From: Carboxylicivirga litoralis
GTDB lineage: Bacteria > Bacteroidota > Bacteroidia > Bacteroidales > Marinilabiliaceae
Direction: 5' to 3'
Assembly (NCBI RefSeq): GCF_025499605.1
Contig: NZ_JAFMVC010000002.1
Coordinates: 310,001-374,000 of the forward strand
Length of the DNA: 64,000 bases
In this document: positions 17,331-25,464 of the stretch, piece by piece
Position numbering within the stretch: the stretch's first letter is position 1
How the letters are laid out: every line of letters starts with the position of its first letter
The notes under the pieces: model-generated
What the model was told of the DNA's origin: nothing
What the model saw: the letters and a program-made list of their open reading frames with translations, nothing else
Database searches by the model: none
Translations under genes and position numbers: made by a program

Positions 17331-18057
17331 TAAAAGAATATTGCAATTTTTTACCAATGAGTTATCACCTGAAGACCGTCAGGAGTTAAAATTGGAAATG
17401 GCCAATGATGCTCAACTTAATGAAGATATGAAATTGCAGCAGGAAGTATTGTATGCCATTGCCAATGACAAGGCTGAAAATGATGATTTTAAAAAGCAAT
17501 TACAGGAGATTGGAAACGAATTTCTGGAAGAGCAGGAAGAAAAGAGTCATTCATTTAAAATCAACTATTGGTTAGCTGCAGCCTCTGTTATTGTAGTCAT
17601 TGGCCTTGGAAGTTATTTAGGCCTGTTAAAGGATTCAAACTATACCGGCAATCAGGTGTTTGTAGAATACTATACCCCGTATGGAGCCGATATGACTGTG
17701 CGTGGAGGTGAGCAATCGACATTGTTTGATGCCGCTCTAACAAAATACCAGTCGGGTGATATGCCGGCTGCCATTGAGGCTTTTAAAGAGCTGGGCATTG
17801 AGAACGAGGAGCTGGCTGGTTTCTTTACTGGACTTTGCTATTTGGAGATGGGTAATATTGAAGAAGCTCAGCAACAACTAGAGGCCACGCAGGATATTGC
17901 TATTTTTTACGAAGAGCAGATTAAGTGGTATATGGCTTTATGCTATCTAAAACTGGAAGATTATCAGCAGGCAGAACTGTTATTAACACAGTTGCAAACG
18001 AGTGGTAATAAATATGCTAAGCAAGCGGAGGAAATTTTAGGAAAAATGAAGTTTTAA
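17320..18057 (+). CDS. Putative anti-sigma factor with periplasmic TPR domain
   Basis: 245 residues. The N-terminal cytosolic part (1-80) begins with a short helix resembling anti-sigma domains (FFTNELSPEDRQELKLEM). One transmembrane helix follows (about 84-105, NYWLAAASVIVVIGLGSYLG), then a periplasmic tail with several TPR-like helical hairpins (AALTKYQSGDMPAAIEAFKEL and similar repeats, about 143-240). Its start lies inside the sigma gene, so the two are coupled. It probably holds the sigma factor at the membrane and uses the TPRs to sense a periplasmic partner. Its stop codon overlaps the stop of the convergent CHAT-protein gene, which also carries TPRs. Confidence 0.8.
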   Translation: MDYNKRILQFFTNELSPEDRQELKLEMANDAQLNEDMKLQQEVLYAIANDKAENDDFKKQLQEIGNEFLEEQEEKSHSFKINYWLAAASVIVVIGLGSYLGLLKDSNYTGNQVFVEYYTPYGADMTVRGGEQSTLFDAALTKYQSGDMPAAIEAFKELGIENEELAGFFTGLCYLEMGNIEEAQQQLEATQDIAIFYEEQIKWYMALCYLKLEDYQQAELLLTQLQTSGNKYAKQAEEILGKMKF

Positions 18058-21000
18058 GATTTTTTTCTATCGACGTAGAAGAAGATAATAACCGACAACA
18101 TAGCAAATGCTAAAAGGTAAATAAACAGGCCTTTTGGCATTTGTTGTTTAACAGGATTTGTGTTGCCAGCTAACACATAATTGGCCCAGTAATAGGGATG
18201 AGACTTTACACCGTCGGCACTTGATAAATAGTTCAGTTTACTTACTTGTAAAGCTTTGTTCTTATCTAAACCATTATCCAGTTGCGTATAAAAATCTTCG
18301 ACTATTGACGCTCCACTTTTATCGTTAACTGGCCAGAGAGTCATTACCTGGGCTTCAACACCGGCATATGTAAAAGCCCGGGCGATACTCAGTAACCCTT
18401 CTCCTCTTTGTTTTTGTCCACGCCCCGTGCTACATGAACTTAACACAACCAATGGTGATTTAATACTGTAATTGTAAATTTCACCGGCTGTAAAACTACC
18501 TGATAAACTGTCGTCAGAGGCAAACACCAATTGCGAATTGAATGGCTGCACCTCATCGTTTAACGAGTGCATTGCCAGGTGCAAGATGTAATTATCTTGC
18601 ATCGATTCGATAAAGTTGGTTCTGTTGGCTTCATCTCCGGTATACGACTTGGTTGAGAAAAGCGCTTCAATGGCTTTAATTTCTTCTTTAGCACCTTGTA
18701 GTGGCATTAGCACTGAATCTAATGCTATTGTTTCATCAAGCCTTATTGAATCAGTTGATACATTCCCTTTGTACTTGGGGGCAAATGCAAGAATCTTGCT
18801 AAACGGAATAGCTTCTGCACTTTTATTGTGGAGCATGGCTGTATTATACGAGTAGCTAACTGTTTGTTTTTTTATTAGCCAGGGGTAAGCGCTAAATTTT
18901 GGTTTCTGCATTGAAACATCCTCTGTAAGCAAAATCTCAAACGGTAAATATGAAAGTTCTCCGTGAGGTACAATAATTAATTCGCTATCACCAATTAATG
19001 GTTCTAAGCCTTTTAGCAAGTGGTTATAGAGTGAATAGGCCGCAGCTGCAAACTTTTGAGTATGCTCTTTGGTATGCTGCCCGATAAAAGGGGTTGATAC
19101 CTCCTTGGTAACAAGTTTAAAACATTGCTTGAAATCAGTTTCTGTTACGATAACATCGCATAATACGGTGTCTTTGTTAATGGCAAAGCGAAATATTTCT
19201 GAGTTGGTTTGGTAGAAGTCAACAATAACCTGGTGCTTGCCTAATCGGTCCTGAATTTGCTCAATGCTTAAAAATGGGGCTCTCGCCTCCTCCTGATGAT
19301 ATTCTGGGAATTGTTTTTTGATTAAATCATTAAGGCTGTCTATGTTAGCCATGCTTTGGCTCATTTGGTTGTTGAGAGAGGCAATCAAACTGCTATCCGT
19401 TGTTGATGAAAAATAAGCTTCGTTGTAGTGTTTCTCATAGCGATCGTATTGCTTTTTAAAAGCATTAAGTTCATTAATCATTTTTAGGGGAACACCCGAA
19501 TTCAATTTATAGCGTTTCTCATTAATCCCTTGCATTAAAGCATATGCCTTGCCTTTCTGAACGAAATCAAATGCCTTTTGTAAATATTCGTTCTTACCAG
19601 TTGCTTCATAAAGAGCCATGCTCACTTTGGTGCTTTGCTCGGTGAAATTATAATACAATTCACCTGCAACCAGTCTGTCTCTGTCGTAATTTTGTTTGCT
19701 TCGTAATAACTTTATGCCTTGTTCAGCTTCGGAAATATAAGAAAAAGCTTTTTCAAGTAATGATAAGTCTTTGTTTTTTAGATACTGGTTGTAAAGATTT
19801 TCTGCCAAGGCAATATTTACATTTCTATATAGCAAACCAAATCGACTGTTTTGTATAGTTGATGATTTGTCAAGTAAATGAGGATATTTCTTTAACATTT
19901 CAATATTTACAACTTTAAGCAAATCGTATGCTTTAGAAAAAAAACTAAGTTGATGGTAGCATAATGCTCGTTCATATTCGTTATCCCAAAAAAAGTAAGA
20001 TTCATAATTACCATTAAGAACCATAACTTTATTTGCATTTTCTAAATGGAAAAGACATTGCGAATACTGTCCCAATTCATAGTAGGCACGAGCAATAATA
20101 TTTTCGAATGTCCTATCTTTAGGTAGTTTAAGTTTATTGTAGTAAAGGTGTGATGCCGAATCTATATAAGAATAGGCTATTTCGTCATTATATATTTTCG
20201 CAAGGTTGATGCCAGTATTTAAATAGGCATAAGCAAGACTTTCTTGATTAGTTGTTTTACATTCTCCAATATTTTTCAAGAGATAAGAACGCATTTTTTC
20301 ATACTCTTGTAAGTCAAAATAACAGCGTATTAAGTTATAATATGCAACATCTTTTAGTTCTTTCAGCTGTTCTTTGTTTGAACAAATTGATAAAGCATTG
20401 GATGCGTACAAAATGGATTTGGTATAGTTATTTTGCATCCAATAATGGTTTGCAAGGGTATTCAAGTGGGATATATACTCCTTTAAAAGGTATTCTTCCT
20501 TATTTTGATAAAACTTAGTAAGTTGGTTAATATAAGGTTGAGCTTTATTTTCCATGCCCATGCCAAGTAATAGTCCAATGTAGTTTTGATATAAGGCATG
20601 GTTGTGCAAGCCAATTGTTTTATTAAAAGGTAAAGCAATTGCTTCCTGAAACACTTTATAAGCCTCCTCATATTGCCGATATTTACCGAACAGGTTACCC
20701 GCATATACTTCTACCGATAAGTTATAGTTCTCATAATTGGCATTGCTTATTAATGTTTTCTTTTCTAATTCAAATGATTGACGTAGGTATTGTAGTTGCT
20801 GTACACGGTTATTTTCTTTATAACTGATAACTGCCATGTTATGGTATATTTTGGCTTTCACTGAATCATTCAAAAAAGTGGAGTTGTCTTCTTTAAGGAG
20901 ACCTTCCAGGATTGTTTTGGCCTCAGTGTTTTTGTCTATGTCAATTGCAATTATTGCCTGATATAATTGAATATATCTGGAGAATAGCCAATCATTTTGA

Positions 21001-21281
21001 TTGACTTCGATGTGCTTAAGCAAGTTATAGGCATCTGGCATTTTACCGGCATAAGCATATGAACGAATAGTTTTGTATAGCAAACGAAAACGTTCATCAT
21101 CTTTAGGTCTTGATTCTTCGGAACTTAAAATATTTGTACCAATTTTTGCCGCCTTTTCGAAATTATTGGACGAATAATGCTTCGTAAATAATATTATGTT
21201 ATCATTGCTTTCTTGAGAATAAACTTTTTTTATAGTACTTAATGTGCACATTAACAGCAATATGAGTAGTTTGTTGCTCAT
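18054..21281 (-). CDS. TPR-CHAT protein, membrane-anchored caspase-like peptidase candidate
   Basis: I chose the ATG at 21281, which gives a signal peptide (MSNKLLILLLMCTLSTIKKVYSQ), over an upstream in-frame ATG at 21332; the product is 1075 residues. Many TPR helices fill about 30-590, then a coiled linker, then a CHAT domain (about 700-1030) with the predicted dyad His905 (LHLAMHS) and Cys950 (LSSCSTGRG). A C-terminal helix (LFIYLLAFAMLSVIIFFYV) and a basic tail anchor it, placing the protease in the periplasm. CHAT domains belong to the caspase/separase clan. It is convergent with the sigma/anti-sigma pair and divergent, by 84 bases, from the secreted peptide gene. Confidence 0.88.
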   Translation of the reverse strand: MSNKLLILLLMCTLSTIKKVYSQESNDNIILFTKHYSSNNFEKAAKIGTNILSSEESRPKDDERFRLLYKTIRSYAYAGKMPDAYNLLKHIEVNQNDWLFSRYIQLYQAIIAIDIDKNTEAKTILEGLLKEDNSTFLNDSVKAKIYHNMAVISYKENNRVQQLQYLRQSFELEKKTLISNANYENYNLSVEVYAGNLFGKYRQYEEAYKVFQEAIALPFNKTIGLHNHALYQNYIGLLLGMGMENKAQPYINQLTKFYQNKEEYLLKEYISHLNTLANHYWMQNNYTKSILYASNALSICSNKEQLKELKDVAYYNLIRCYFDLQEYEKMRSYLLKNIGECKTTNQESLAYAYLNTGINLAKIYNDEIAYSYIDSASHLYYNKLKLPKDRTFENIIARAYYELGQYSQCLFHLENANKVMVLNGNYESYFFWDNEYERALCYHQLSFFSKAYDLLKVVNIEMLKKYPHLLDKSSTIQNSRFGLLYRNVNIALAENLYNQYLKNKDLSLLEKAFSYISEAEQGIKLLRSKQNYDRDRLVAGELYYNFTEQSTKVSMALYEATGKNEYLQKAFDFVQKGKAYALMQGINEKRYKLNSGVPLKMINELNAFKKQYDRYEKHYNEAYFSSTTDSSLIASLNNQMSQSMANIDSLNDLIKKQFPEYHQEEARAPFLSIEQIQDRLGKHQVIVDFYQTNSEIFRFAINKDTVLCDVIVTETDFKQCFKLVTKEVSTPFIGQHTKEHTQKFAAAAYSLYNHLLKGLEPLIGDSELIIVPHGELSYLPFEILLTEDVSMQKPKFSAYPWLIKKQTVSYSYNTAMLHNKSAEAIPFSKILAFAPKYKGNVSTDSIRLDETIALDSVLMPLQGAKEEIKAIEALFSTKSYTGDEANRTNFIESMQDNYILHLAMHSLNDEVQPFNSQLVFASDDSLSGSFTAGEIYNYSIKSPLVVLSSCSTGRGQKQRGEGLLSIARAFTYAGVEAQVMTLWPVNDKSGASIVEDFYTQLDNGLDKNKALQVSKLNYLSSADGVKSHPYYWANYVLAGNTNPVKQQMPKGLFIYLLAFAMLSVIIFFYVDRKKS

Positions 21282-21365
21282 TTTTTTTAAAAAAAGTTCA
21301 AAAAAAGGTGTTACGCTTCCCGATTCTTGCAATTAACCTATAGAAACCATTAATACGACAGTAAC

Positions 21366-21518
21366 ATGAATTCTTTAGTTAATACAAAAAAACAGGCACA
21401 ATTTAAAAAGTTTATGGCAAAAGACAGCTCCTTTTTAAAAAAGGTTGTTGGTGGCGATAGTGGCGATTCAAAAAATGATCCTGTTAATCAGAGTGATAAT
21501 ACGAAAGTGAAACTTTAA
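21366..21518 (+). CDS. Double-glycine leader peptide, predicted secreted peptide precursor
   Basis: I found this 50-residue gene by reading the interval; it is short enough to be missed routinely. The product begins MNSLVNTKKQAQFKKFMAKD and continues SSFLKKVVGG, giving a 30-residue basic leader that ends in GG at positions 29-30. The remaining 20 residues (from DSGDSKNDPV) are hydrophilic, without Cys or aromatics. A VVGG end with hydrophobic residues four and seven before the cleavage site fits C39 peptidase substrates, and a C39 exporter lies 1.7 kb downstream on the same strand. The core looks more like a signalling peptide than a pore-forming bacteriocin. No modifying enzyme is nearby. 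Coding is not proven, but context is strong. Confidence 0.75.
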   Translation: MNSLVNTKKQAQFKKFMAKDSSFLKKVVGGDSGDSKNDPVNQSDNTKVKL

Positions 21519-21563
21519 ATAATTCATGTTCTATCATTAAGCGGCTTTGGACGAGCTGACAAA

Positions 21564-21629
21564 ATGAAAAGCATTAAAAAAACTATGACTATCCCGATTA
21601 GTAGAAGTCTGAACGCAGGCTGTTTGTAG
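21564..21629 (+). other. Possible 21-residue leader ORF
   Basis: An ATG-to-TAG frame of 21 codons (MKSIKKTMTIPISRSLNAGC plus one Leu) ends six bases before a long-range inverted repeat. It could be an attenuation-type leader peptide, a second tiny secreted peptide or chance. There is no GG motif. Confidence 0.25.
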
Positions 21630-21635
21630 GAACAT

Positions 21636-21711
21636 AAGAAGGTGAGGCGGTTTCCCTTATAGATTCCCGATTCTCACATTATCTCACCTAGTACCCCTCA
21701 CCTTCTTTATC
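21636..21711 (+). terminator. Long-loop inverted repeat between peptide gene and exporter operon
   Basis: AAGAAGGTGAGG (21636-21647) pairs perfectly with CCTCACCTTCTT (21696-21707) across a 48-base loop, followed by a short T-rich end. It may be a leaky terminator that gives more peptide mRNA than exporter mRNA, or an RNA switch. The loop holds another CTCACC copy that could pair instead with GGTGAG. Confidence 0.5.
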
Positions 21712-21730
21712 CTCAAATTAATCGGTGTAG

Positions 21731-22009
21731 TTGATAAGAGAGCAAAATTTGCCACAGCACGAAGTACATAAAACAATTGCGCTAATCGACGAAGAGATTA
21801 GGCGCAAAGAAACCGGTTCGCCAATAGAGTTAGCCGGGCAGCTACGTATGTCTGTACGTATGCTGTATTTTTATTTAGATGTAATGACTTCATTAGGCGC
21901 TATTATTTACTTTTCAAAAGAAAGCAATAGTTTTGTTTATGAGGAACAAGGGTTCTTTCAAGACGGCATCCGTTGGATCGAATATGAAAAAGTAGAAGTG
22001 CGTAAATAA
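21731..22009 (+). CDS. Small winged-helix DNA-binding protein
   Basis: 92 residues, starting at TTG because an in-frame stop lies directly upstream and no ATG precedes the conserved part; a second TTG six codons in (21749) is possible. Residues 10-75 form a compact HTH with wing: TIALIDEEIRRKETGSPIEL, then AGQLRMSVRMLYFYLDVM as recognition helix and LGAIIYFSKESNSFVYEE as wing. It is soluble and short, with no sensor domain. Lying first in the run that continues with HlyD and the C39 exporter, it probably controls the peptide system. A direct repeat (TTCCCGATTCT) found at 21317 and 21664 could be its site. Confidence 0.7.
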   Translation: MIREQNLPQHEVHKTIALIDEEIRRKETGSPIELAGQLRMSVRMLYFYLDVMTSLGAIIYFSKESNSFVYEEQGFFQDGIRWIEYEKVEVRK

Positions 22010-22070
22010 CTTACTAATTTGAAGGCTTAAATAAAAAAATGTTATTTTCGGGAAGTAGCTGATAATAATT

Positions 22071-23240
22071 ATGCCTGTCAATACACCCAAAACAAGTCAG
22101 AGTAAAAGCAAATACCATCATTATTCCGCCATTAACTACCGTGGTTACAGTTTGTATTGGCTTATTCTTATTGCTCTTTTCACGTGTTTAGTTGCTTTGC
22201 CATTTATTTACGTTGATGTCTCGGTGCAAAGTAGAGGAGTAATTACAACACTTAACAAAACAGTACATCTAAATTCTCCGATTACAGCAAAAGTTACACG
22301 TGTCGATATGGCGGAGAATAAAAAGGTACAGAAGGGAGATACGCTTCTTGTATTAGAGCAGAGTGGTCTTACGAATGAAATTCAGCTAATTAATCTGCAG
22401 CTGGAACAACAACAAAGCTACATTAATGACATAACCCACCTGCTAAATGCCTTTGAAAATGCTGCTATCCAAACCTCGTTATATCTAAAGGAAAGAGAAG
22501 ACTATACAACTTCTATTAATACGTTTAAGCGTAAAATAGAAAAGCTTAACGTTGAGTTTAAGCGAACTTCAGCACTGCATAACGACGGAGTAATACCGCT
22601 CAATACATACCAGGAGGACTCCTTTAAGCTCGAAGAAGCGCGAGATGAATTGCTAATGTATAAGACAGCTTCGCATGCCCGATGGGAAAAAGAACGAAAC
22701 GATTACACCATTTCCAATCAGGAGCTAAAACGAAAAGCGAACAATTTGGTGCAGCAACGCAGTCAATATCAAATGACGGCTCCATTTGATGGCAGTATTA
22801 TTGATTTTAATGGTGTAGCAGTAGGGAATTTCTTAACTGAAAGTCAGTTGATTGCCTATTTGTCACCTCAGCAGGAATTAATAGCCGAGTGTTATATTTC
22901 TCCTTCAGATATTGGGTTTATTGCTCAGGACATGCCCGTCCGATTACAAATTGATACCTATGATTATAATCAATGGGGCATGCTGGATGCCGTTATATTT
23001 GAAGTGGCCGATGATGTTATTTTTGTTGATGGACAATACCGGTACTTAATTCGTTGTCAGCTTAAGGATAATAGGTTACAATTGAGTAATGGAGTTGTCG
23101 GAAATATGAAAAAAGGAATGAGCCTGACTGCACGATTTATTGTTACGAAACGCTCATTATATCAATTATTGTTTGATACTGTTGACGACTGGTTCAACCC
23201 TAAAGTTATACCAAACAAAAGTTTTAATGCATTAAAATAA
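22071..23240 (+). CDS. HlyD-family periplasmic adaptor of a peptide exporter
   Basis: 389 residues. One transmembrane helix at about 28-47 (YWLILIALFTCLVALPFIYV) anchors the protein. Then come a lipoyl-like half (VTRVDMAENKKVQKGDTLLV), a long coiled-coil hairpin at about 105-240 rich in Gln/Glu/Lys, the second lipoyl half (MTAPFDGSIIDFNGVAVGNFL) and a beta-barrel domain. Such adaptors bridge an inner-membrane ABC exporter to an outer-membrane TolC-type channel, none of which is encoded here. Its stop is followed immediately by the start of the C39 exporter, so the two form one translational unit. Confidence 0.93.
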   Translation: MPVNTPKTSQSKSKYHHYSAINYRGYSLYWLILIALFTCLVALPFIYVDVSVQSRGVITTLNKTVHLNSPITAKVTRVDMAENKKVQKGDTLLVLEQSGLTNEIQLINLQLEQQQSYINDITHLLNAFENAAIQTSLYLKEREDYTTSINTFKRKIEKLNVEFKRTSALHNDGVIPLNTYQEDSFKLEEARDELLMYKTASHARWEKERNDYTISNQELKRKANNLVQQRSQYQMTAPFDGSIIDFNGVAVGNFLTESQLIAYLSPQQELIAECYISPSDIGFIAQDMPVRLQIDTYDYNQWGMLDAVIFEVADDVIFVDGQYRYLIRCQLKDNRLQLSNGVVGNMKKGMSLTARFIVTKRSLYQLLFDTVDDWFNPKVIPNKSFNALK

Positions 23241-25391
23241 ATGAGATTAGCCATTCAGCAATATGATACAACCGATTGTGGAGCAGCGTGCCTGGCATCT
23301 GTAGCAAGGTATTACAAATTGAGTTTGCCCCTGTGGACCATACGTCAACACGCGGGTACACATAAAGGCGGTACCAGTGCCTATGGTTTGATAAAAGCTG
23401 CCGAAATGATTGGTTTTGATGCCAAAGGCATTGAAATTGAACTTTCCGAAACTTATGAAATTCCTTTACCGGCTATTGCTCATTTAAAACTACCAGGAGG
23501 AACCCATCATTTTGTTGTTGTCTACAAGGTGAGTAAGAAGTATGTGAAAGTGATGGATCCGGCAATTGGTAAAATGATAAAATTGTCCATTGAAGAGTTT
23601 TCAAAAAAGTGGACTGGTATTGCCATCTTGTTAATTCCTTCAACCAATTTTTCAAAGGGCGATAAAACGATTTCAAATTTCAGGCGTTTCTGGAATGTTA
23701 TAAAACCTCATCGTGCCGTTTTTATTCAGTCTGGTTTTGGTGCTTTGGCTTTTTCTTTTCTTGGACTATCTACTGCTTTCTATATACAGAAGCTCACCGA
23801 CTTTGTTTTGGTTGGGCACAATAATAATCTATTAAATCTGCTGGGTTTAATCATGATTGTTGTTTTTGTAGTACAGGTACTAATCGGCGTGTTGCAGTCG
23901 TGGTTTGTGTTACGCGTAAGTCAGAATATTGATACCTCATTAATATCCGGATATTTCCGACATCTTATTAAACTACCTCAGAAGTTTTATGACAGTATGC
24001 GTATTGGCGAGTTGATTTCGAGGGTGAATGATGCGGTCAAAATTCGCAATTTTATTAACCAGATAGCTGTCGAGTCGGTTGTTGACGTGTTAGTTATTGT
24101 GATTGCTTTTTTGGTGATGATGGTGTTTAGTTGGAAACTGGCTTTGTTGTCTTATGCCGTTATTCCTGTTTACCTTTTGTTATTGGCTATTACAAATGCT
24201 ATTAATAAGAAGTTGGAGCGTGCTAAGATGGAGGAAACCGCTGAACTGGAGATACAGTTAGTTGAATCGTTGAGGGCTGTGAAGACCATTAAACAGATGG
24301 GTGCCGAAGAGCATTTTGCCGACGGTGTTGATAACCGGCTCGTGAAGGTGCTGGAACAGGTATATCGCTCTGGTAAGTTGGATATTTTATCCAATTCAGG
24401 TATTCAGTTTATCAACCGACTATTGACTTTGGCAGTGCTGTGGGCCGGCGCTTTATTTGTTATTAAAACCGAGATGTCTACTGGTGAATTAATGTCTTTC
24501 TTTGCCATTTCGGCCTATTTTACCGGGCCGGTGGCTCGCCTGGCTGCTATCAATAAAAGTGTACATGGAGCATTAATAGCCATGGATCGTTTGTTTGAGT
24601 TATTAGAGCTGGACCATGAACAAGAAACAGAACAAACCATTCCGTTTAGTCATGCCGATACCGGGGTTATTAATTTTTCGAAAGTCGATTTCTCGTATAC
24701 GCTAGAGCAGGATTTGTTTATCGACTTTAATCTCTCTATCCAGGCTAACACTATTTCGGTTTTATTGGGTGATAGTGGAAGCGGAAAGTCTACTGTTGGC
24801 GCATTGATTCAGGGATTGTACCCAATACAAAATGGTGAGATAAGCATAGGTGGTTTAGATATTAAGCATGTGAATTTGACCGACCTTCGAAAGGTGGTTG
24901 GCATTGTTCCTCAAAATATTGAGTTATTCGCTGGTAATGTCATTGAGAATATTGCTTTGGGCGATCCTCAGCCCGATGTTAAACGTGTTCTTACTATCAT
25001 CAAACAATTAAAGCTCGAAGAAACCATTGAGCAATTGCCCGAAGGTTTGTATACCTGGTTAGGTGAAAATGCGAGTCAGTTATCTGGGGGGCAACGCCAG
25101 CGATTGGCCATTGCCCGTGTGCTGTATCTCAACCCCCAAATCTATATATTCGATGAGGCCACGTCCTTTTTAGACGACCGCTCAGAAGCCGTGGTGATGG
25201 ATTTGGTTCAGAAACTAAAAGCTGAAGGGAAGACAATTATTATGGTAGCTCACCGCATGAGTGTGATTGATATTGCTGATGAGGTGTTCGTCTTTGAAAA
25301 AGGAAAACTCATACAATCCGGAGCCGTTTCCAAACTCAAAAAACAAAAAGATGGTCGTTTTTACGAGATGATGAAGCATCATTATCGCTAA
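23241..25391 (+). CDS. Peptidase-containing ABC exporter (C39 type)
   Basis: 716 residues with three parts. The N-terminal C39 peptidase (1-130) has the nucleophile Cys13 in QQYDTTDCGAACLASVARYY, His90 in GGTHHFVVVYKV and Asp106 in VMDPAIGK, so the triad is intact. Five to six transmembrane helices occupy about 155-430. The nucleotide-binding domain has Walker A LGDSGSGKST, signature LSGGQRQRLAIARVL, Walker B IYIFDEATSFLDD and an H-loop (MVAHRM). The enzyme cuts a leader after GG and exports the peptide. The 50-residue GG peptide at 21366 is the natural substrate. It ends the operon. Confidence 0.96.
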   Translation: MRLAIQQYDTTDCGAACLASVARYYKLSLPLWTIRQHAGTHKGGTSAYGLIKAAEMIGFDAKGIEIELSETYEIPLPAIAHLKLPGGTHHFVVVYKVSKKYVKVMDPAIGKMIKLSIEEFSKKWTGIAILLIPSTNFSKGDKTISNFRRFWNVIKPHRAVFIQSGFGALAFSFLGLSTAFYIQKLTDFVLVGHNNNLLNLLGLIMIVVFVVQVLIGVLQSWFVLRVSQNIDTSLISGYFRHLIKLPQKFYDSMRIGELISRVNDAVKIRNFINQIAVESVVDVLVIVIAFLVMMVFSWKLALLSYAVIPVYLLLLAITNAINKKLERAKMEETAELEIQLVESLRAVKTIKQMGAEEHFADGVDNRLVKVLEQVYRSGKLDILSNSGIQFINRLLTLAVLWAGALFVIKTEMSTGELMSFFAISAYFTGPVARLAAINKSVHGALIAMDRLFELLELDHEQETEQTIPFSHADTGVINFSKVDFSYTLEQDLFIDFNLSIQANTISVLLGDSGSGKSTVGALIQGLYPIQNGEISIGGLDIKHVNLTDLRKVVGIVPQNIELFAGNVIENIALGDPQPDVKRVLTIIKQLKLEETIEQLPEGLYTWLGENASQLSGGQRQRLAIARVLYLNPQIYIFDEATSFLDDRSEAVVMDLVQKLKAEGKTIIMVAHRMSVIDIADEVFVFEKGKLIQSGAVSKLKKQKDGRFYEMMKHHYR

Positions 25392-25430
25392 TGAACATTC
25401 TAATGTGAGCATACATCCACAGACTTTGAT

Positions 25431-25438
25431 TATTTTTG
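25431..25438 (+). promoter_or_regulatory. Candidate -7 promoter element for the MATE gene
   Basis: TATTTTTG matches TAnnTTTG and lies 26 bases before the start codon. No convincing -33 element was found upstream. Confidence 0.45.
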
Positions 25439-25464
25439 TGCCTTCAATTTTAAGAAGGTAGAGG

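Noticed and set aside
21282-21332. Upstream ATG (21332) for the CHAT protein
   Set aside because: It would add 17 residues in front of a good signal peptide, and it leaves only 33 bases to the peptide gene.
21336-21353. TTAACC-N17-CGAC as ECF promoter of the GG peptide
   Set aside because: The -10 part is off consensus and would leave almost no leader before the ATG.
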